64,000 bases of DNA from Prorocentrum cordatum (GCA_963575745.1 CAUYUJ010019869.1:85030-149029); one strand, 5' to 3'; positions 1 to 12,099 are shown, counted from the first letter of the stretch. Translations and numbers: made by a program. The notes: generated by a model from the sequence alone, not told the origin.

Positions 1-355
1 ATTTGAAATCACATGCAATCACGGCTCATACAATGTCGAAGGTAATTGCGTCGGCCAGTTGCAGCAGTGTGTGCCGTCATTTGATAGAAACATCATGTTG
101 CAATCAGTGTGATGGGCGAGTGAATCCCGTTTGTCTCTCATTGTTGCATCGTGACAAGGTACTAACCATCATAGAGCGTACTCTGTGTCAAGCAGTGTCG
201 GTATAAGGCATAGTGGGACCGCTTCTCGGTCATTGTTGGCATCGGCCTGTCATAAATTGGCAAAGCGTAAACAGTGATTCATCGTGAGGTCGCTTTGGTT
301 GTGCATCCGGGAGCATTCGGACAATGCCGCACTCACAGTGTGTATACGTATATAG
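1..355. other. Unique sequence, no gene recognised
   Basis: Mixed-composition sequence ahead of the first microsatellite. A 67-codon open frame crosses positions 3-206 but has no recognisable motif and no second line of support. I see no repeat, RNA or regulatory signal here. Confidence 0.5.
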
Positions 356-589
356 ATATATCGTTGTATGTATGTATGTGTGTCTGAATGTATATGTGTA
401 TGTTTGTGTGTGATGTTATGGTATGTTATGTTGTGTTATGTTATGTATGGTATGTATGTGTGTGCGTAAGTATGAACGGTATGTATGTATGCATGCGTGC
501 ATGCATGTATGTATGTATGTATGCTTGTATGTATGTGTGTGAATGTATGTGTGTGTGAATGTATGTATGTATGCGTGTGAATGTATGTA

Positions 590-662
<73 letters not shown>

Positions 663-673
663 GTGTACGCGTA

Positions 674-716
<43 letters not shown>

Positions 717-975
717 GTATGTGTGTGTATATGTATGTGAGTATGTTCGTGTGTATGTATGTATGCATGAATGCATGCATGTATGTATGTATGTATGTAT
801 ACATATATGCATGTATGTGTGTATTTATGTATGTAGCTATGTCTGTATGTGTGTATGGAGGTATGCGTGTATGTATGTATGGCTGTATGAATGCATGCAT
901 GTGTGTATGTATGTATGTATGTATGCATGTATGTATGTATGTATGTATGTTAGGTATGTGTGTATGTAAATGTGG
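356..975. repeat. TGTATG/GTGTAT microsatellite
   Basis: About 0.6 kb of TGTATG-type hexanucleotides. The purest stretch is GTGTAT at about 590-720; TATG tetranucleotides and TGCATGCA islands lie on either side. All six frames stay open for long distances (His-Thr-Tyr-Ile on one strand, Met-Cys-Val-Tyr on the other) because the period is a multiple of three. These are not genes. Confidence 0.95.
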
Positions 976-1430
976 GGGTGTGCGCATATGTGCGTGCGCG
1001 GGTGGTGCCCATGACTGCACAGAAGTGACGTAGATCGGTCGTAGCTCGACGCATCAAGTGTTAGATCGATCTACAGTTGGATACATATGACATATAAGCA
1101 GGCAGTTAGATCGATTGGCACTACGATGCGAGGCCATCGCCAAATTGAAGCTGTGCCTACTCGCCATGACCTCTTCATCACCCGAAGTGTGGTCCGATAT
1201 ACTGCTTCATACTTCCGCTCCTTTCTCCCCCCTTCCCGCCAACCCCCTCTCCCGCCCCGTCCCCACCACCACCTCCACGCTCCCACCCACAAAGGGGTTT
1301 GCCAGGGTGGCGCGGCTTAGCCCAGAAACGCTGGAGTCGGCGAATTATCCGAACTCTCCAGAAATAGGGGACCTCATGTCCTGCCCGCTGGGGGTTAGAA
1401 TGGCGTGGGTTCACTAGATAATTCTAGACG
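976..1430. other. Unique sequence with a pyrimidine-rich patch
   Basis: No gene recognised. Positions 1206-1290 form a C/T-rich patch (runs of CCC with CTC) that yields a Pro-rich frame on one strand and a Gly/Trp/Arg-rich frame on the other; both look compositional. Confidence 0.4.
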
Positions 1431-1769
1431 CTTGGCGTATCCCCACCGCTTCGCCGCCAGGGCGACTTCCCCGCCGTTCCAGTTCCGTCCCTGTGCCGGT
1501 CGCCGCGCTCGTCCCCACCCGTCGAGATGCTCGGCTTGATCGTATGGTCGCGTTGAGCTGCTGGTGCTTGTCGCCTAAAGGGCGTCCTCGTCGCCGACTC
1601 GCCGCCGGTCGCCGCGCCGTGGTGTCCCCACCGCCGGGACGTCTACGCCGGCCTTTGGCGTTTAATTTGGGTCATTTTGTCCCTCGCATGTGCATATGCC
1701 ACTGCGGCCAAGTAGCATCGTTCGCGCCCCGTTCGTTGTTGACCCGCTCCTTGACCTTCGCCCGGGAGC

Positions 1770-2205
1770 CGCCGACCAAAAAAGTATCCCCACCGTTTTT
1801 CTTGACGGCGCGCGGCTCTTCCGCTTGCGCTCGCGAACAAAAAGTATCCCCAACCGTCTTCCTTGACGGCGCGTGGCTCTTCGCTTGCGCTCGAACAAAA
1901 AAGTATTTCCACCACCGTCCTTTTTGGTGGCCTCGCCTCTGGGATGCCCGCACGCTTGCCTGGCTCTCCTGGCAGCTCCTGCAGCCTCAGCCCTCGGCGC
2001 AGCTCAGCGTCCCTCGGCGGTAGTTCTGCAGCCGCCAGTGCGCGCGCTAGGTTAATTAGGTTTGCTCGTAGCCCGAGCTGTCTTGTGACGCCGCTGCGCT
2101 TCTTCGCCTGCGGTTGCGACGGAAAAACTATCCCCACCACCACTCGTTGTTGCTTCGATCTGACGGCGCGCGGCTGTACCGCTTGCGCTCGCGACCAAAA
2201 AAATA
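1770..2205 (+). repeat. 59-70 bp GC-rich tandem repeat
   Basis: At least four degenerate copies of a unit starting AAAAAGTATCCCCACC and continuing through TTGACGGCGCGCGGCT to CGCTTGCGCTCGCGA. Copy starts are near 1776, 1838, 1897 and 2125, with a last partial start at 2197 that runs directly into the next element. The 176- and 189-codon frames across it follow the repeat and are not supported as genes. Confidence 0.75.
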
Positions 2206-2880
2206 GCCCCACCAGCCCACCCAGAAACGACGTCCAGGCGAGTTGAGGTGATCAGAAATGCGGGAGCAAAGAGGGGGATTGCCGAACCGTGCGAAGGAGG
2301 GAGGAGGAGAAGGAGGAGGCTGGATGGATGGATGGATGAGGGAGTGGGGAGAAGGAGGATGCATGGGGGGAGGGAGAGAAGGAGGAGAAGGAGTAGGAGG
2401 AGGAAGGAAGAGCAGGAGGAGGAGGGCAAGCAAAAAGGCCAGGGGTCTTTTGAATGCCTCTCGGAGCCTCTTGGGGTATCTTTTGGGCGCTTCTCAGCGG
2501 CCTCTTGGGACGTTTTGGTGGTCTCCTGGCGGTCCTGGGGGGCTCTTGGGCGTCTTGGGTGCATCGGGGGGGGTCTCTTGGGGTCGCTTGGGGCCCTCTT
2601 GGGAACCTCCTAGGGGCCATTTTGGGGGTCTCCTGGGGCCATCGTGGGGCCATCTTGGGACCTCGTTGGGCCTCCTGGGCGCTTCTTGGGGCCATAGTGG
2701 AGGTCATCGATCAAGTCCTCGCCAAGGCCGTTTTGGGCGCTCTAGCTTCCCGCGACGGGTCCCGTCCACGTCCAGGGGAGGGGGCAGGGGGAGGGGTAAA
2801 ACCCTTCCCGAAGGGGAAGGAGGGGGTTGGAAGAGGAGCCGCCCTAGACCACCTACGCCCAGAGGGCTGGTGGGATTCAT
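2205..2880 (+). mobile_element. CCCACCAGCCC-ended TIR element, copy 1
   Basis: The left end CCCCACCAGCCCACCCAG and the right end GGGCTGGTGGGATTCAT are inverted repeats of each other (core CCCACCAGCCC). Between them lie a GGA-rich patch (2295-2430), a block of degenerate CTTGGGGCC repeats (2440-2720), a GGGGGAGGGG patch and a conserved tail near 2805-2870 (CCCTTCCCGAAGGGG, then ACCACCTACGCCCAGAGGG). Two other copies in this window share the same order. There is no transposase, so it would be non-autonomous. The 239-codon open frame across it is Gly/Arg/Trp low complexity. Confidence 0.6.
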
Positions 2881-4587
2881 GACAAGCAGCTTGCGTGGAA
2901 GACGATCCATTGTCGAAAAACCTAAGATTACAAAGAGGATTTCGCTCTGGTGCAGCCATGCACCATCGTCACACTGATTCAGGCCATCGCGCTTCCATCA
3001 TACGTCTCAGCATTCGCCGCGTTACAATCTTGGCTCTTCTATGTGTTGATCCGCCGCTTGACACATCTGCCTTGCAGGAAGTCCAAATTTCTGCCGTCTC
3101 ATGAAGGATGGCTGCCAGATGAAGCAGGAAGTCGGCATGAACCTTTATTTTATGAAGGACGGTCTCGTGAATGCGCAAGCATTTTCAGATAGGCGTTGAA
3201 TGTGTAGGCCAGTTAGTTTCACCGCGAATGTGGATCGCGTTTCCCTGAACAGCTTGTCTGTGAGGGTCCGATCCGTCGCTTCTAAGGCCGGTGGATGCTC
3301 GGCGAGATCAAAGATTCGTGGCCCGTGGTCTTTGGTGGCTTATGGTCTGTGAACTTGGCCCGTGGTTTCTGGCAGTAGTCTCTGGCCGGTGCCCGTGGTC
3401 TCGGGTCTCTTGCATGGGTCTTCGGATGGCTTGCCTTGTGGCTTTGCAGTGCACAGTAAACTAATGTAACATGAGTACACTCTTGTACACTTTCCCAGTG
3501 TACTTCATGACTGATTGAGTATAAGAGTGATCTGCTATAGTCAATGATGTGGTGGAGCACGGTCACATTCACCCACCCTACCCAATCATACGGGTATGTT
3601 ATGTCTCAACCCGTCGTGTACGATTATGATGCAAATTCAATCATGATCCTAAGTCCTCCATGCCATGCAGCAATGTGTATCATAAAGCTCCTCCTCCACG
3701 CCATACGAAGTGAAACCATAAGCGATGAGGACACGTTGAGGATCCCACCTTGTTGGCCAAATACAATCAGGAGCCAGTGAAAGCTGATGCTTTCATGCGC
3801 ACAAGAAACCGTACTTCTTCGTAGCCATTCGTATCGTAGAATTCTTCAATACCAGCGGCAGTGACAGGAGTAAAGGAGGGGACGGTGTTGAGAATATCGT
3901 CTTCTTATTCGCCAAAATCCCGCCCGAAGGCTGTGCGTACTGACGAACTCACGCACGCATTTGGATCATTGATAACAATGATGTAGATGAGAGAAGTAGC
4001 GCGCAGAAATTGCGCCATTATGCTTTACAATGAATGTGCCTGAAAACCAGGTGCAAGGCATATACTTCAACATCCGACGGTGCATTGGCAACTACAAGTT
4101 GTGTCTAGAAGAGTTGATTCGCGCTAGCGGGGGCGAGCGCATGTGGCCCGCATGGTGCTATGCCAGATGAATCTTCAGAGCGCATCAAGATATGTCCACC
4201 GCATTATATATGCGCGATGGGAAGTGGCCAGGCCGGATTCGCCGAATCACCTATTTGATTAATTCACAGGTAGTATGGACATAGGGTCCATAAAACATGA
4301 TGGCACAGAGGAAAATGCCCCGGCCAGACCAAGTGCGGTCCAGCTCATAGGGGAGAGCAGCTCTCATAAAGTATTAGGGCCGTGCTAATAGCAGTGTATG
4401 TCTGTCGTTGCCATTTTCATGTGGGGAAGTTGTTCAGGGCCTTCTGTCGCCAAGGCTGTATCGCCCTTATAGATTTCTTAGCGCTTGTTTTTAGCAGTGT
4501 TTATGACTTGCTTTCAATTGTCTCTGGAGGTTTGGTCGCAGTTGCGGTGGCTGTTTTGTGCGGCAGCCGTGGGGTGTGCCGCGTCTG

Positions 4588-4632
<45 letters not shown>

Positions 4633-5160
4633 GAATGAGATAGGATCACAGAAAGAAGAGGGAGGTGTTATCGAGATGCATAACGGGTAGATGGCACGTG
4701 GTGCCAAGCCGGCCCCCAGCCGCTCGGAAAGTTAGTATGATTGCATGTCTTGTGAGTATCACAGAGTTCGTTTCCATGGCATCCTGCAGAGCAGCCATAG
4801 CACACCCAGGGCCCTCGGTGGCACAAGGCATGGGAGCCTCTGGAGGGCGAGGGCTCTGCAGAGGCCAGGGCAAAGGCCAGGCAGCCAGGGCGAAGGGGGG
4901 CCTGGGCCAAGGTCACAGCCGGTTCAAGAAAGGGGGGAGTACGAACGAAATTAACGAGCGAACATAAGATGATTCGGGGCAGCAGGGGATGGACAGGGCC
5001 TACTGCAGGGGTGAGGGCGAGGGGGAAGGGCCAGGACATACGGAGGCCCCGGCTCCAGGGAGGGGGCAGGGCGAAAAGGAGCGGGCCCAGGCGTCCAGGG
5101 CCAGGGGGAGCGGGGAGCAACGAAACGAAGGAACGAAATTAAGGGGGCCCGAGTTCTAGA
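2881..5160. other. Unique sequence, no gene recognised; GAT microsatellite
   Basis: No open frame here has a recognisable domain. A (GAT)n run lies at 4589-4632. Positions 4780-5150 are rich in degenerate CCAGGG/GGGCGAG repeats, giving Gly/Pro/Ala-rich frames on both strands. The rest shows no structure that I can name. Confidence 0.4.
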
Positions 5161-5402
5161 TTACAGGTGTGCATATTGCACCTGAGACAAACCCCAATCA
5201 GTGGATGGTTTGATCGATAAGGAGATCGACCAGGAACCCAGGAACCCGGAACCCACCGAAATCGGCCCGGAACCAATATCCAGGAAACTGGGAACCCGGA
5301 ACCGGGAACCCAGGAACCCAGCCGGCCACCAAAATCGGCGGGACATTTTCGCCAAATTTTTCAATTTTCTCTAGGACCCCTTCAGTGCAAGCATTGGGGA
5401 AA
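5160..5402 (-). repeat. Dispersed ~200 bp repeat, inverted partner at 45893
   Basis: Read on the minus strand this begins with TTCCCCAATGCTTGCACTGA, contains several GGGTTCC/GGTTCC(T/C)GGGTTCC repeats and ends near AACCATCCACTGATTGGGGTT. The plus-strand segment 45893-46095 has the same order of motifs, so the two are inverted copies of one family about 40 kb apart. Confidence 0.75.
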
Positions 5403-5640
5403 GATAGCAAACATCGATGTTGTCAGATGCCGAGGGACAAGCGATTGTGCATATATGTTTACATAGAGTTGCATTCATGACAAGCCCGCGCACATATTTT
5501 CCATAATCACGCGTATAAATATGTGTTGACACAGAGGGAGGCACACAGAATTAGGTACATAATTAGATGCGTGCAAGGAAAATGTGTTGATACGTACACA
5601 TACGCACTGTAGTAAACACGTATGTGTGCTTTAATTCGGC
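5403..5640. other. Unique sequence, no gene seen
   Basis: Short AT-richer interval between the dispersed repeat and the TA microsatellite. Nothing recognisable. Confidence 0.4.
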
Positions 5641-5644
5641 GATA

Positions 5645-5647
5645 TAC

Positions 5648-5684
<37 letters not shown>

Positions 5685-5850
5685 ATATACATATCCATAT
5701 ATATATATATACATATACATACATATCAGAGAGAGAGAGAGAGACGAGGGCCACCAAACGCATAAAGAGACACACGCCGAGGTATGGATAGCGACATACC
5801 TAGACAGGGACAGAGAGAAAGAGAGGGAGAAAGAGAAAGAGAAGCGGATT
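5645..5850. repeat. TA microsatellite followed by GA microsatellite
   Basis: A TATATA/CATATA run at about 5650-5725 is followed by GAGAGA runs at about 5728-5745 and 5808-5842. Simple sequence only. Confidence 0.95.
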
Positions 5851-6790
5851 GGCTGGGGCCTCAAGTCCTGGATCTTGGGCGCTACCGCCACTCCCATAAG
5901 CATCCACGCTGCACCAAGAAAGACTGGTTGGGTTTTCCATGGTGATGTCTGCACCCAGTGGCCTTCGGCATCCCGCCACCTTGCCTGTGTCGTTGACGAG
6001 AGGACTCTCGGAGGCCCGTTGCGGAAGGAGAGGAGGAGGCAGAGGAGGAGGGAGGAGGAGGCGGAGGAGGAGGAGGAGGAGGAAGGGGGGGAGGTCTCTT
6101 GGGAGCCTCGTGAGGCTTCTTGGGCAGCGCCTTTGGGCCTCTCGGGTGCGCCTTTCGGCCCCGCTGGTGACCTCGAAGACCATCTTGCGGTGGAGCAGGT
6201 TCTGCCGCCGAACGAGGCGGCAGCGGCCGCATTTTGGGGGAGGGCACCTCCCCCGAACCATGGATTTGGGGACCTCTTGGGCTAACGCGACGAGCACAGA
6301 GACCTAAGAAGAGGTGGATCGACGCCGTGCTGACGTACATCTGAGGGACCAGAGCCCAGGCTTCGCCGCGCCTCCCGCGCAGGGACGGCTTCTGGGCCGG
6401 TAGGCGTGTGCGTGCGTGTGCTTGTGTGTGTGCTGTTTGTGCGTGTTGTGTGTGTGTGTGTGTGCTGTGTGTGTTGTGTTGTGTGTAAATCCATGTTTGC
6501 GCGCCCCCGGCAAAACCTAGGACGTCTCATTGCTGTTGGTTTCTTGGTCCGGCCCCCAATGAGAGATTGCGATGAAAGGTGAGAATACGCAGCAACGGCC
6601 CAGTGCTTTGCCAGAGGAGTCTGTTTTGAAAGTTGTTGAGCCGACTATTATCTTTTTGGTAGGCCTATAGGGCACGACTATGAACAGCAGGACAAATGTG
6701 ACCTGGCGAAATGGGGAAGCAAAACAAATATTCAAAATTATCGGGGATGTTTTTGAATCATGCGAACATGACAAATTCTTTGCGCTTCGA
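5851..6790. other. Mixed unique and simple sequence
   Basis: Contains a GGA run (6030-6090), a short block related to the CTTGGGGCC family (6095-6180) and a GT-rich run (6410-6490). No open frame with recognisable domains. Positions 6500-6790 look unique. Confidence 0.4.
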
Positions 6791-7190
6791 GTATCCCCAC
6801 CAGCCCATGCAGACACGATTGGAGGCTTTATTGAGGCCTCTTGGAGGCTAGCTATCTTAAGCCATATTTGGCTAGAGGCTGCAGGAGGCTATCCTGAGCC
6901 ATGCTCAGCTATCTTGGACCGTCTTGTGGCTGTCTTGAGGCCTCTTGGAGGTTTGTCGGAGGCTATCTTAAACCATGCTCGACCTCCTGGGGCCTTCTTG
7001 GGGGTAGGAAAAGGAGGAGTAGGAGGAAGAGGAGAAGGAAAAAGGTAGAAGGAGGAGGAGGTGGAAGAAGAGGAGCACAAGGAGGGGCAGGAAGAGGAGG
7101 AAGAATGCGGCACGAGGAGCATGAGAAGGAAGAGGAGTAGGAGGAGGAGAAGCGAGGAGGCACGAAAGGAGGAGGGAAGGAATGGACGAT
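6790..7190 (+). mobile_element. CCCACCAGCCC-type element, 5' part only
   Basis: GTATCCCCACCAGCCCATGC at 6791 matches the left end of the TIR family, including the preceding AAATTCTTTGCGCTTCGAG also found before the other copies. A degenerate CTTGGAGGC block (6830-6990) and a GGA/GAGGA tract (7005-7190) follow. I found no matching right end, so this copy appears truncated or has degenerated. Confidence 0.45.
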
Positions 7191-7959
7191 GACAAGGAGG
7201 ATGAGAAGTCGGGCTTTGGAGGATGAGAAGTCGGGCTTGTGTTTGATGGACGACGAGGGCCACCTGAAGGGCTCTCTTAGGATCCCTGTGGGGCCTCTTG
7301 GGGCACTCTTGGGGCTCAGTTTGGGATTAAGGGGCCCTCTTGGGGCTCCTTGGTTTGGGGGTCCCTCGTTGTCATCATCGTCACCAGAACCGCTACCATC
7401 ATCATCGCGTCTGCCGTTGTCGACGTTGCACGTTGCCATGATACCGCGCCCGCCCAAGTCACCGACTCGCGCTGAAGTGCCCGTTGGGAGGTGTCCAACC
7501 GTCAGCGCCACCGCGGTCGCGTCGGCCGCGTAAAACTAGCTGGCCGCTGCGCGCGCTGGCATGCACGTTCTAGCGCGGACGCAGAGATGCACCAGCCAGC
7601 TCCTAGCACTCATCGCAATCGCCGCTGCATGGGTTTTGCAAACCACAGTGCGGGTGGGTGGGTGGGTGGGATGATTGCGCGAGCAATGGAGTGGGCAATT
7701 CATTGCGAACAGAAGTTAACTCCCCTTTCTAAAAAGAGACTAGACTCTCCCCCCCCCTCCCCCCCGGGATTATCGGTTCCGCTTCCCGTATTGCAATGTA
7801 GTTGCGATTATGCCCCATCGTCCATCCTAAATATGAACTCATACCCTCCCAGCCCGACCGGTATCGCCCCCCCCCCCCGCCATCGTCTGCAACAAATAAT
7901 ATGCGCGCACACTTGTTTACCATAACTCACAAGTTTTCAAGGATCCCGTTCAAAATTTT

Positions 7960-8620
7960 GGACGAAGTGCGCACGCGCGCGTCGTCGCGCGCGCATGCCG
8001 AAATCCTTCAAAAACCTCGGGTTCGTAAGAATTTCAAAATCGAGTCCCAAAACACATACAAAAACACAGGGTTTCGCAACATTGAGTGTCAACAAACAAC
8101 AAAAACACTTGTGCGCGCGCTCTTGCGAATTCTTAAAGACACCACAGATTTCTCTTGACGGTCAGAAAATGTTACCAAACGGGCTTCACGCGCGCGTGTC
8201 GAAATCGTTCGAACGCCCTTGCGCGCGGGCCATTGCGAGAATCCTTTGCAACAAATGAGACGAAGTGCACGCGCGCGCCGTCGCGCGCGCATGGTGAAAT
8301 CCGTCAACAACCTCTTTGGTTTTGTAGCGATGTCAAAACCGACTGTCCAACAGAGCATACAACAGCATATGGTTCCGCAACATCAGTTTGGGGAAAGAAC
8401 GTGCGCTCGCGTTTTTCCGAATTCTTGAGAAAACCATAGGTTGTTTATCAGTTTCATGGAATTCTGCCAAAAGGGCCTCCCGCGCCGCATGCCGACATCA
8501 TTCGCACGCCTTTGCGCGCGCGCTGGGGGGGCACGATCCATGTCAAAGAAAATCATGCGGGCCACTCTCGCGCGTCGGCCGCGCGCACATGTCGAACTCC
8601 TTCCAAAACCTACATCACCG
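7960..8620. repeat. GCGCGC-rich sub-array, first copy
   Basis: Degenerate repeats built from CGCGCGCATGCCGAAATCC, TTCAAAAACCTCGG, ACACAGGGTTTCGCAACATT and GTGCGCGCGCTCTTGCGAA, recurring about every 100-200 bp. The sister sub-array is at 9320-9680. The CG-alternating runs are possible Z-DNA-forming sequence; that is an inference. Confidence 0.7.
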
Positions 8621-8929
8621 ACGCGGGGACGCCGTCATCGTCGTCGGCGTGATCAGCATCGGCGCCCGCTGGCCGTGCCGTCGTCGTTGTCGACATCGTC
8701 ACCAGCATCGCTACTATCATCATCGTCAACCGTTGCCGACGTTGCCATGATACCGCGCCCACACCAGTCGCCGAATCGCGGTGCGCAAAAACAGCTGGCC
8801 GCTGCGCGCGCGTGCTTGGGTTGGCGCGGCCGCAGAGATGGACCAGCCAACGTCAAGCACTCATCGCAATCGCCGCTGGGTGGGACGATTGCACGAGCAG
8901 TGGAGGTAATCAAGCGCGGTGCACAGTAG

Positions 8930-9085
8930 TCAATTGCACCACATATTTTGGACCATTGCGGTGCACTGTGTGATCACCCAAAGCACGCATTGCATGACAG
9001 TTGCTGCACAACATAGACTGCACCACATAGTTGCACAACATAGATGCACAACGTATTTTGCACAACATCGATTGTACAACGTATA
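8930..9085. repeat. TGCACAACATAGA short tandem repeat
   Basis: About nine degenerate 12-20 bp repeats built on TGCACAACATAGA, with variants TGCACCACATAG and TGTACAACGTATA. A second cluster lies at 10215-10320. Confidence 0.75.
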
Positions 9086-9319
9086 TTCTTCTTTCTAAAA
9101 TAAAAAAAAAACATAAACAAACATAGACTCCCTCCCCCCCGGCGTTATCCCCCTTTTCGGGTATGTAAGTCATGTACGATTATGACCACATGTCCATCCT
9201 AGATATGAGTTTACACTATCCCGGAGTGGCCGGGATCGGCCCCCCTGAAGTTCCCTTGTAAAAAAAACGATACGCGGAGACAGATTTTGTTCTAACATGA
9301 GACTTTTTCACGAATCCCC

Positions 9320-9680
9320 TGCAAACAATTGGACGAAATGCACACGCGCACGTCGTCGCGCGCGCATGCCGAAATCCTTCAAAAACTCTCGGTGCCGGAA
9401 GGATTTCGCAATCGAGTTTCCAAAAAAACATACAAAAACACAGGGTTTCGCAACATTGGTTTGCTAAAAAGGCTTCCGCGCGAGCTCTGCGAAATATTAA
9501 GAAACCATAGGTGTTTCAAGATTTTCACAAAATTCTATCAAACGGGCTTCGCGCGCGCGCATGTCGCAGAAAACCTTCAAAAACTCTCGGTGCCGGAAGG
9601 ATTTCGCAATCGTGTGTCCAAAAAACCTACAAAAAGCACAAGGTTTCGCAACACGGATTTTCAACAAAAGCGTGCGCGCG
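9320..9680. repeat. GCGCGC-rich sub-array, second copy
   Basis: Same motif order as the first sub-array, with GTGCCGGAAGGATTTCGCAA appearing twice about 190 bp apart. It ends abruptly at the TCG tract. Confidence 0.7.
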
Positions 9681-9685
9681 CGCTC

Positions 9686-10125
9686 TTGCGTCGACGTCGT
9701 CATCGTCCTCGCCGTCCTCCCTCCTCCCGCGTCGTCGTCGTCGTCGCCTACGTCGTCCTCTGTCTTTCCTCGTGTTCGTCGTCGTCGTCCTCTTTGACGT
9801 CGTGGTCGTTTCCGTCGTCGTCGTCGCCGTGGTCATCCTTCCTCCTCCTCCCTCGTCGTCGTCGTCGTCCGTCGTTGGCGTCTCGTCGTCGTCCCTCCTA
9901 TTTCGTCGCCGTCGTCGTCGTCGTTGTCGTCGTCGTCTTCCCTCCTCCCTCGTCGTTGTCGTCGTCGGCGTCGCCGTCCTTCCTCCTTCTTCGTCGTTCG
10001 CGTCGTCGCCGTCCTCCCTCCTCCCTCTTCGTTGTCGTCGTCGGCGTCGTTGTCGTCGTCGTCGAAGTCGTCGGAGACGTCGTCGGTGTCGTCGCAGTCG
10101 TTGTCGTCGGTGTCGTCGTAGTCAG
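9686..10125. repeat. TCG/GTC trinucleotide tract
   Basis: About 430 bp dominated by TCG with CCTCC interruptions. It produces Ser-, Val- or Arg-rich open frames on one strand and Thr-rich frames on the other, including one of 300 codons that I regard as a repeat artefact. Confidence 0.9.
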
Positions 10126-10325
10126 TCTTAAGAGGTTTCGCAAACCAAGTTGCGGGTGGGTGCGTGGGTGGGATGTTTGCAAGAGCGTAGGATGTGTCAA
10201 ATCATGGGTAAAAATCAATTGCACAACATAGAAATCTCCGCACATGCACACAATGCACAACACATATGTCGTACCACATACATTACACCACGTAGATTGC
10301 ACCACGTATATAGTGCACATGTATT

Positions 10326-12095
10326 GCGCAATTTAGAATTCTAAAGACACAATATTCGGAAAATACGTTGGTTAACAGATGTATATATATACACATGTAT
10401 ATATGTATATATGTATATATGTTGCTCGTGATTGGCGGTGCGACCAGTCGAGGGGCATCAATACGGCAGCCTTCCTGGAATTGCATTTGTGCTTGCTACC
10501 TCGTGTCGCTGGCAGTCAGGAGCGGGGGAAGTTGCATCAAGGAGGAGAAGTCTTGCCAGGTATCTCGTGTTCTAGGCGGGTGTGCTTCAGAGGTATTTCG
10601 CCCCCACGGTGCAAGGCATTCGCATCTCACTCACGTGTGCCTTTTGTTATGAATCGGGCGGACGTTGGCCTTATCCTGCCCACAGGGTGCTAGCAGGTTT
10701 GCCCTATCGCAGGCCGGCCGTTGACTGTCCCCTGGTACGTTGATTTTGGTTGTGCGATGAAGCGGGCGTGCCGTGCCAGTTATCCCAAGTTTGATTTTGA
10801 TCGTTTTCTGGAGGACGAAACTCATAAAGACCGAAACCATCGCAGGGCATTGCAGGGCCGTTCGTAGCGAGGGGCGAGATTGTAGGGAAGGAAATCACGG
10901 GGGCGACTTCGAATTCGACGGCGTCGGATCCAACTTCGGCATCGACTCCGACTCCGACTGCAGAATCCTCGTCAACGGAGGAACCAGAGGCAGCATCCTC
11001 GACTACAGCGACACCGACGGCAGATTTGGCGAGCCCTTTCATTCTGAGTGCAAGCACAGCTGAAGGCACGAAGTCGGCATCGTTTACCAGAGCAGTCTTC
11101 ATGGTACCACGCTTGATTAAACGATTCAAAATTGTCTTGATTATTCCGGACGACGCTTCGCGTCCACTGCGCGCCCCGAGTTCTCGCCAGAAGAGCCTAA
11201 GACGGCCCCAAGACGGGTTGAAGACATGCCGAAAGAACCCCCAGATTGTTCCGAATTGCCCCGACAGCCCGAAGACTGTTCATTAAGCCACCTAGTGGAC
11301 CCAGAAAGAGGCCAGGAAGAGCCCAAGGTGGCCCACGGTGGAGCCAAGACGGCCCTAGTACGAGCATCCTCGTTTGGCTCCCGAACGCCGTCCACGCGTC
11401 ATCCAACCCAGGCCCGGATTGGGGCCGTTTTGGGGCTCGTCTTGTGGCCCAAGTTGGGTTACGGAATCGTCAAAATTGGGTTCCAGAACGTATCGAAAGC
11501 AGCATTGAAATTTTGCATGGATGAAGTTGGCGCAAGCGAGTCTGGAAAGCGGCTGCAAGAGGCGCCCAGGTGACCTTCAGACAAAGCTAAGGCTATCGAA
11601 CATGGCAGGCTTGTGCATGAGTCTGCCATCTCCGATACTATTAATCAAGAGGGACGGAAGATGTATTCGTGGAAGCCGAAGAGCCGGTTTGGGAGGCGAA
11701 AGAAGTTGCCCAAGAGTGACTAGCACGATGAGACAAGGTCTTTCAGAAGCGAGTTGGGAACGACCTGAAATTCAGTATAATTGTCGGTTCCGTCTTGGAG
11801 CCGTGGTGGGCTCTCAAACGAGGTTTCATTGCAGCGATTTGTAGAAATGGAGTGCGTGGATCTATTGCTGAACTTCCCTTGGGAAAAATCCCGAACTACA
11901 GATGCGTGTGGGGGAATTTCGCGTGCTAGTCAGTTTCTCGTGCGCTTCTCAGTCCTTTTACTTATAATTTGTTCCACATACCTTGCGAGACTCACACCTG
12001 TAAACGGCTAGTTTTGGGGCCAGCATACTTTTTTATCACGCTTCGTTTCATTATGATGCTTACTTTCCGCTTGCTCTTCCGAAAGCATGAACTTG
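10326..12095. other. Mostly unique sequence, no gene recognised
   Basis: A TATATG microsatellite lies at 10379-10422. A degenerate block of CCAAGATGGCCC-type repeats (reverse-strand CTTGGGGCC family) lies at 11160-11420. The rest is unique-looking. A minus-strand open frame at 10704-11129 is listed separately. Confidence 0.4.
10704..11129 (-). CDS. Hypothetical acidic Val/Asp-rich open frame
   Basis: A 141-codon minus-strand frame in otherwise unique sequence. Residues 25-75 are rich in Val, Asp, Glu, Ala and Ser in a semi-repetitive pattern; the C-terminal third is Asn/Gln-rich. No signal peptide, membrane segment or known domain is visible, and no neighbour gives context. Its base pattern (GACTCCGACTCC-like on the plus strand) suggests a short degenerate repeat, so it may be fortuitous. 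Intron-containing genes would not show as long open frames, so an exon cannot be excluded. Confidence 0.15.
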   Translation of the reverse strand: MNRLIKRGTMKTALVNDADFVPSAVLALRMKGLAKSAVGVAVVEDAASGSSVDEDSAVGVGVDAEVGSDAVEFEVAPVISFPTISPLATNGPAMPCDGFGLYEFRPPENDQNQTWDNWHGTPASSHNQNQRTRGQSTAGLR

Positions 12096-12099
12096 GATT

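Larger units (their letters stand above)
7360..10325 (+). repeat. Tandem higher-order repeat, about three copies of a 1-1.3 kb unit
   Basis: Each unit runs in the same order: TCG/ATC triplets; GTTGCCATGATACCGCGCCC; GGTGGGTGGGATGATTGCGC; (in units 2 and 3) a short TGCACAACATAGA array; a line containing GTCCATCCTAGATATGA; then a GCGCGC-rich sub-array. Unit 1 is about 7360-8625, unit 2 about 8626-9685. Unit 3 (9686-10325) is partial and carries an expanded TCG tract. The copies are clearly diverged. No gene recognised inside. Confidence 0.7.

Noticed and set aside
416-1033. Open frames of 120-194 codons on both strands rich in His-Thr-Tyr-Ile or Met-Cys-Val
   Set aside because: They are translations of the TGTATG microsatellite, open in all frames because the unit is 6 bp.
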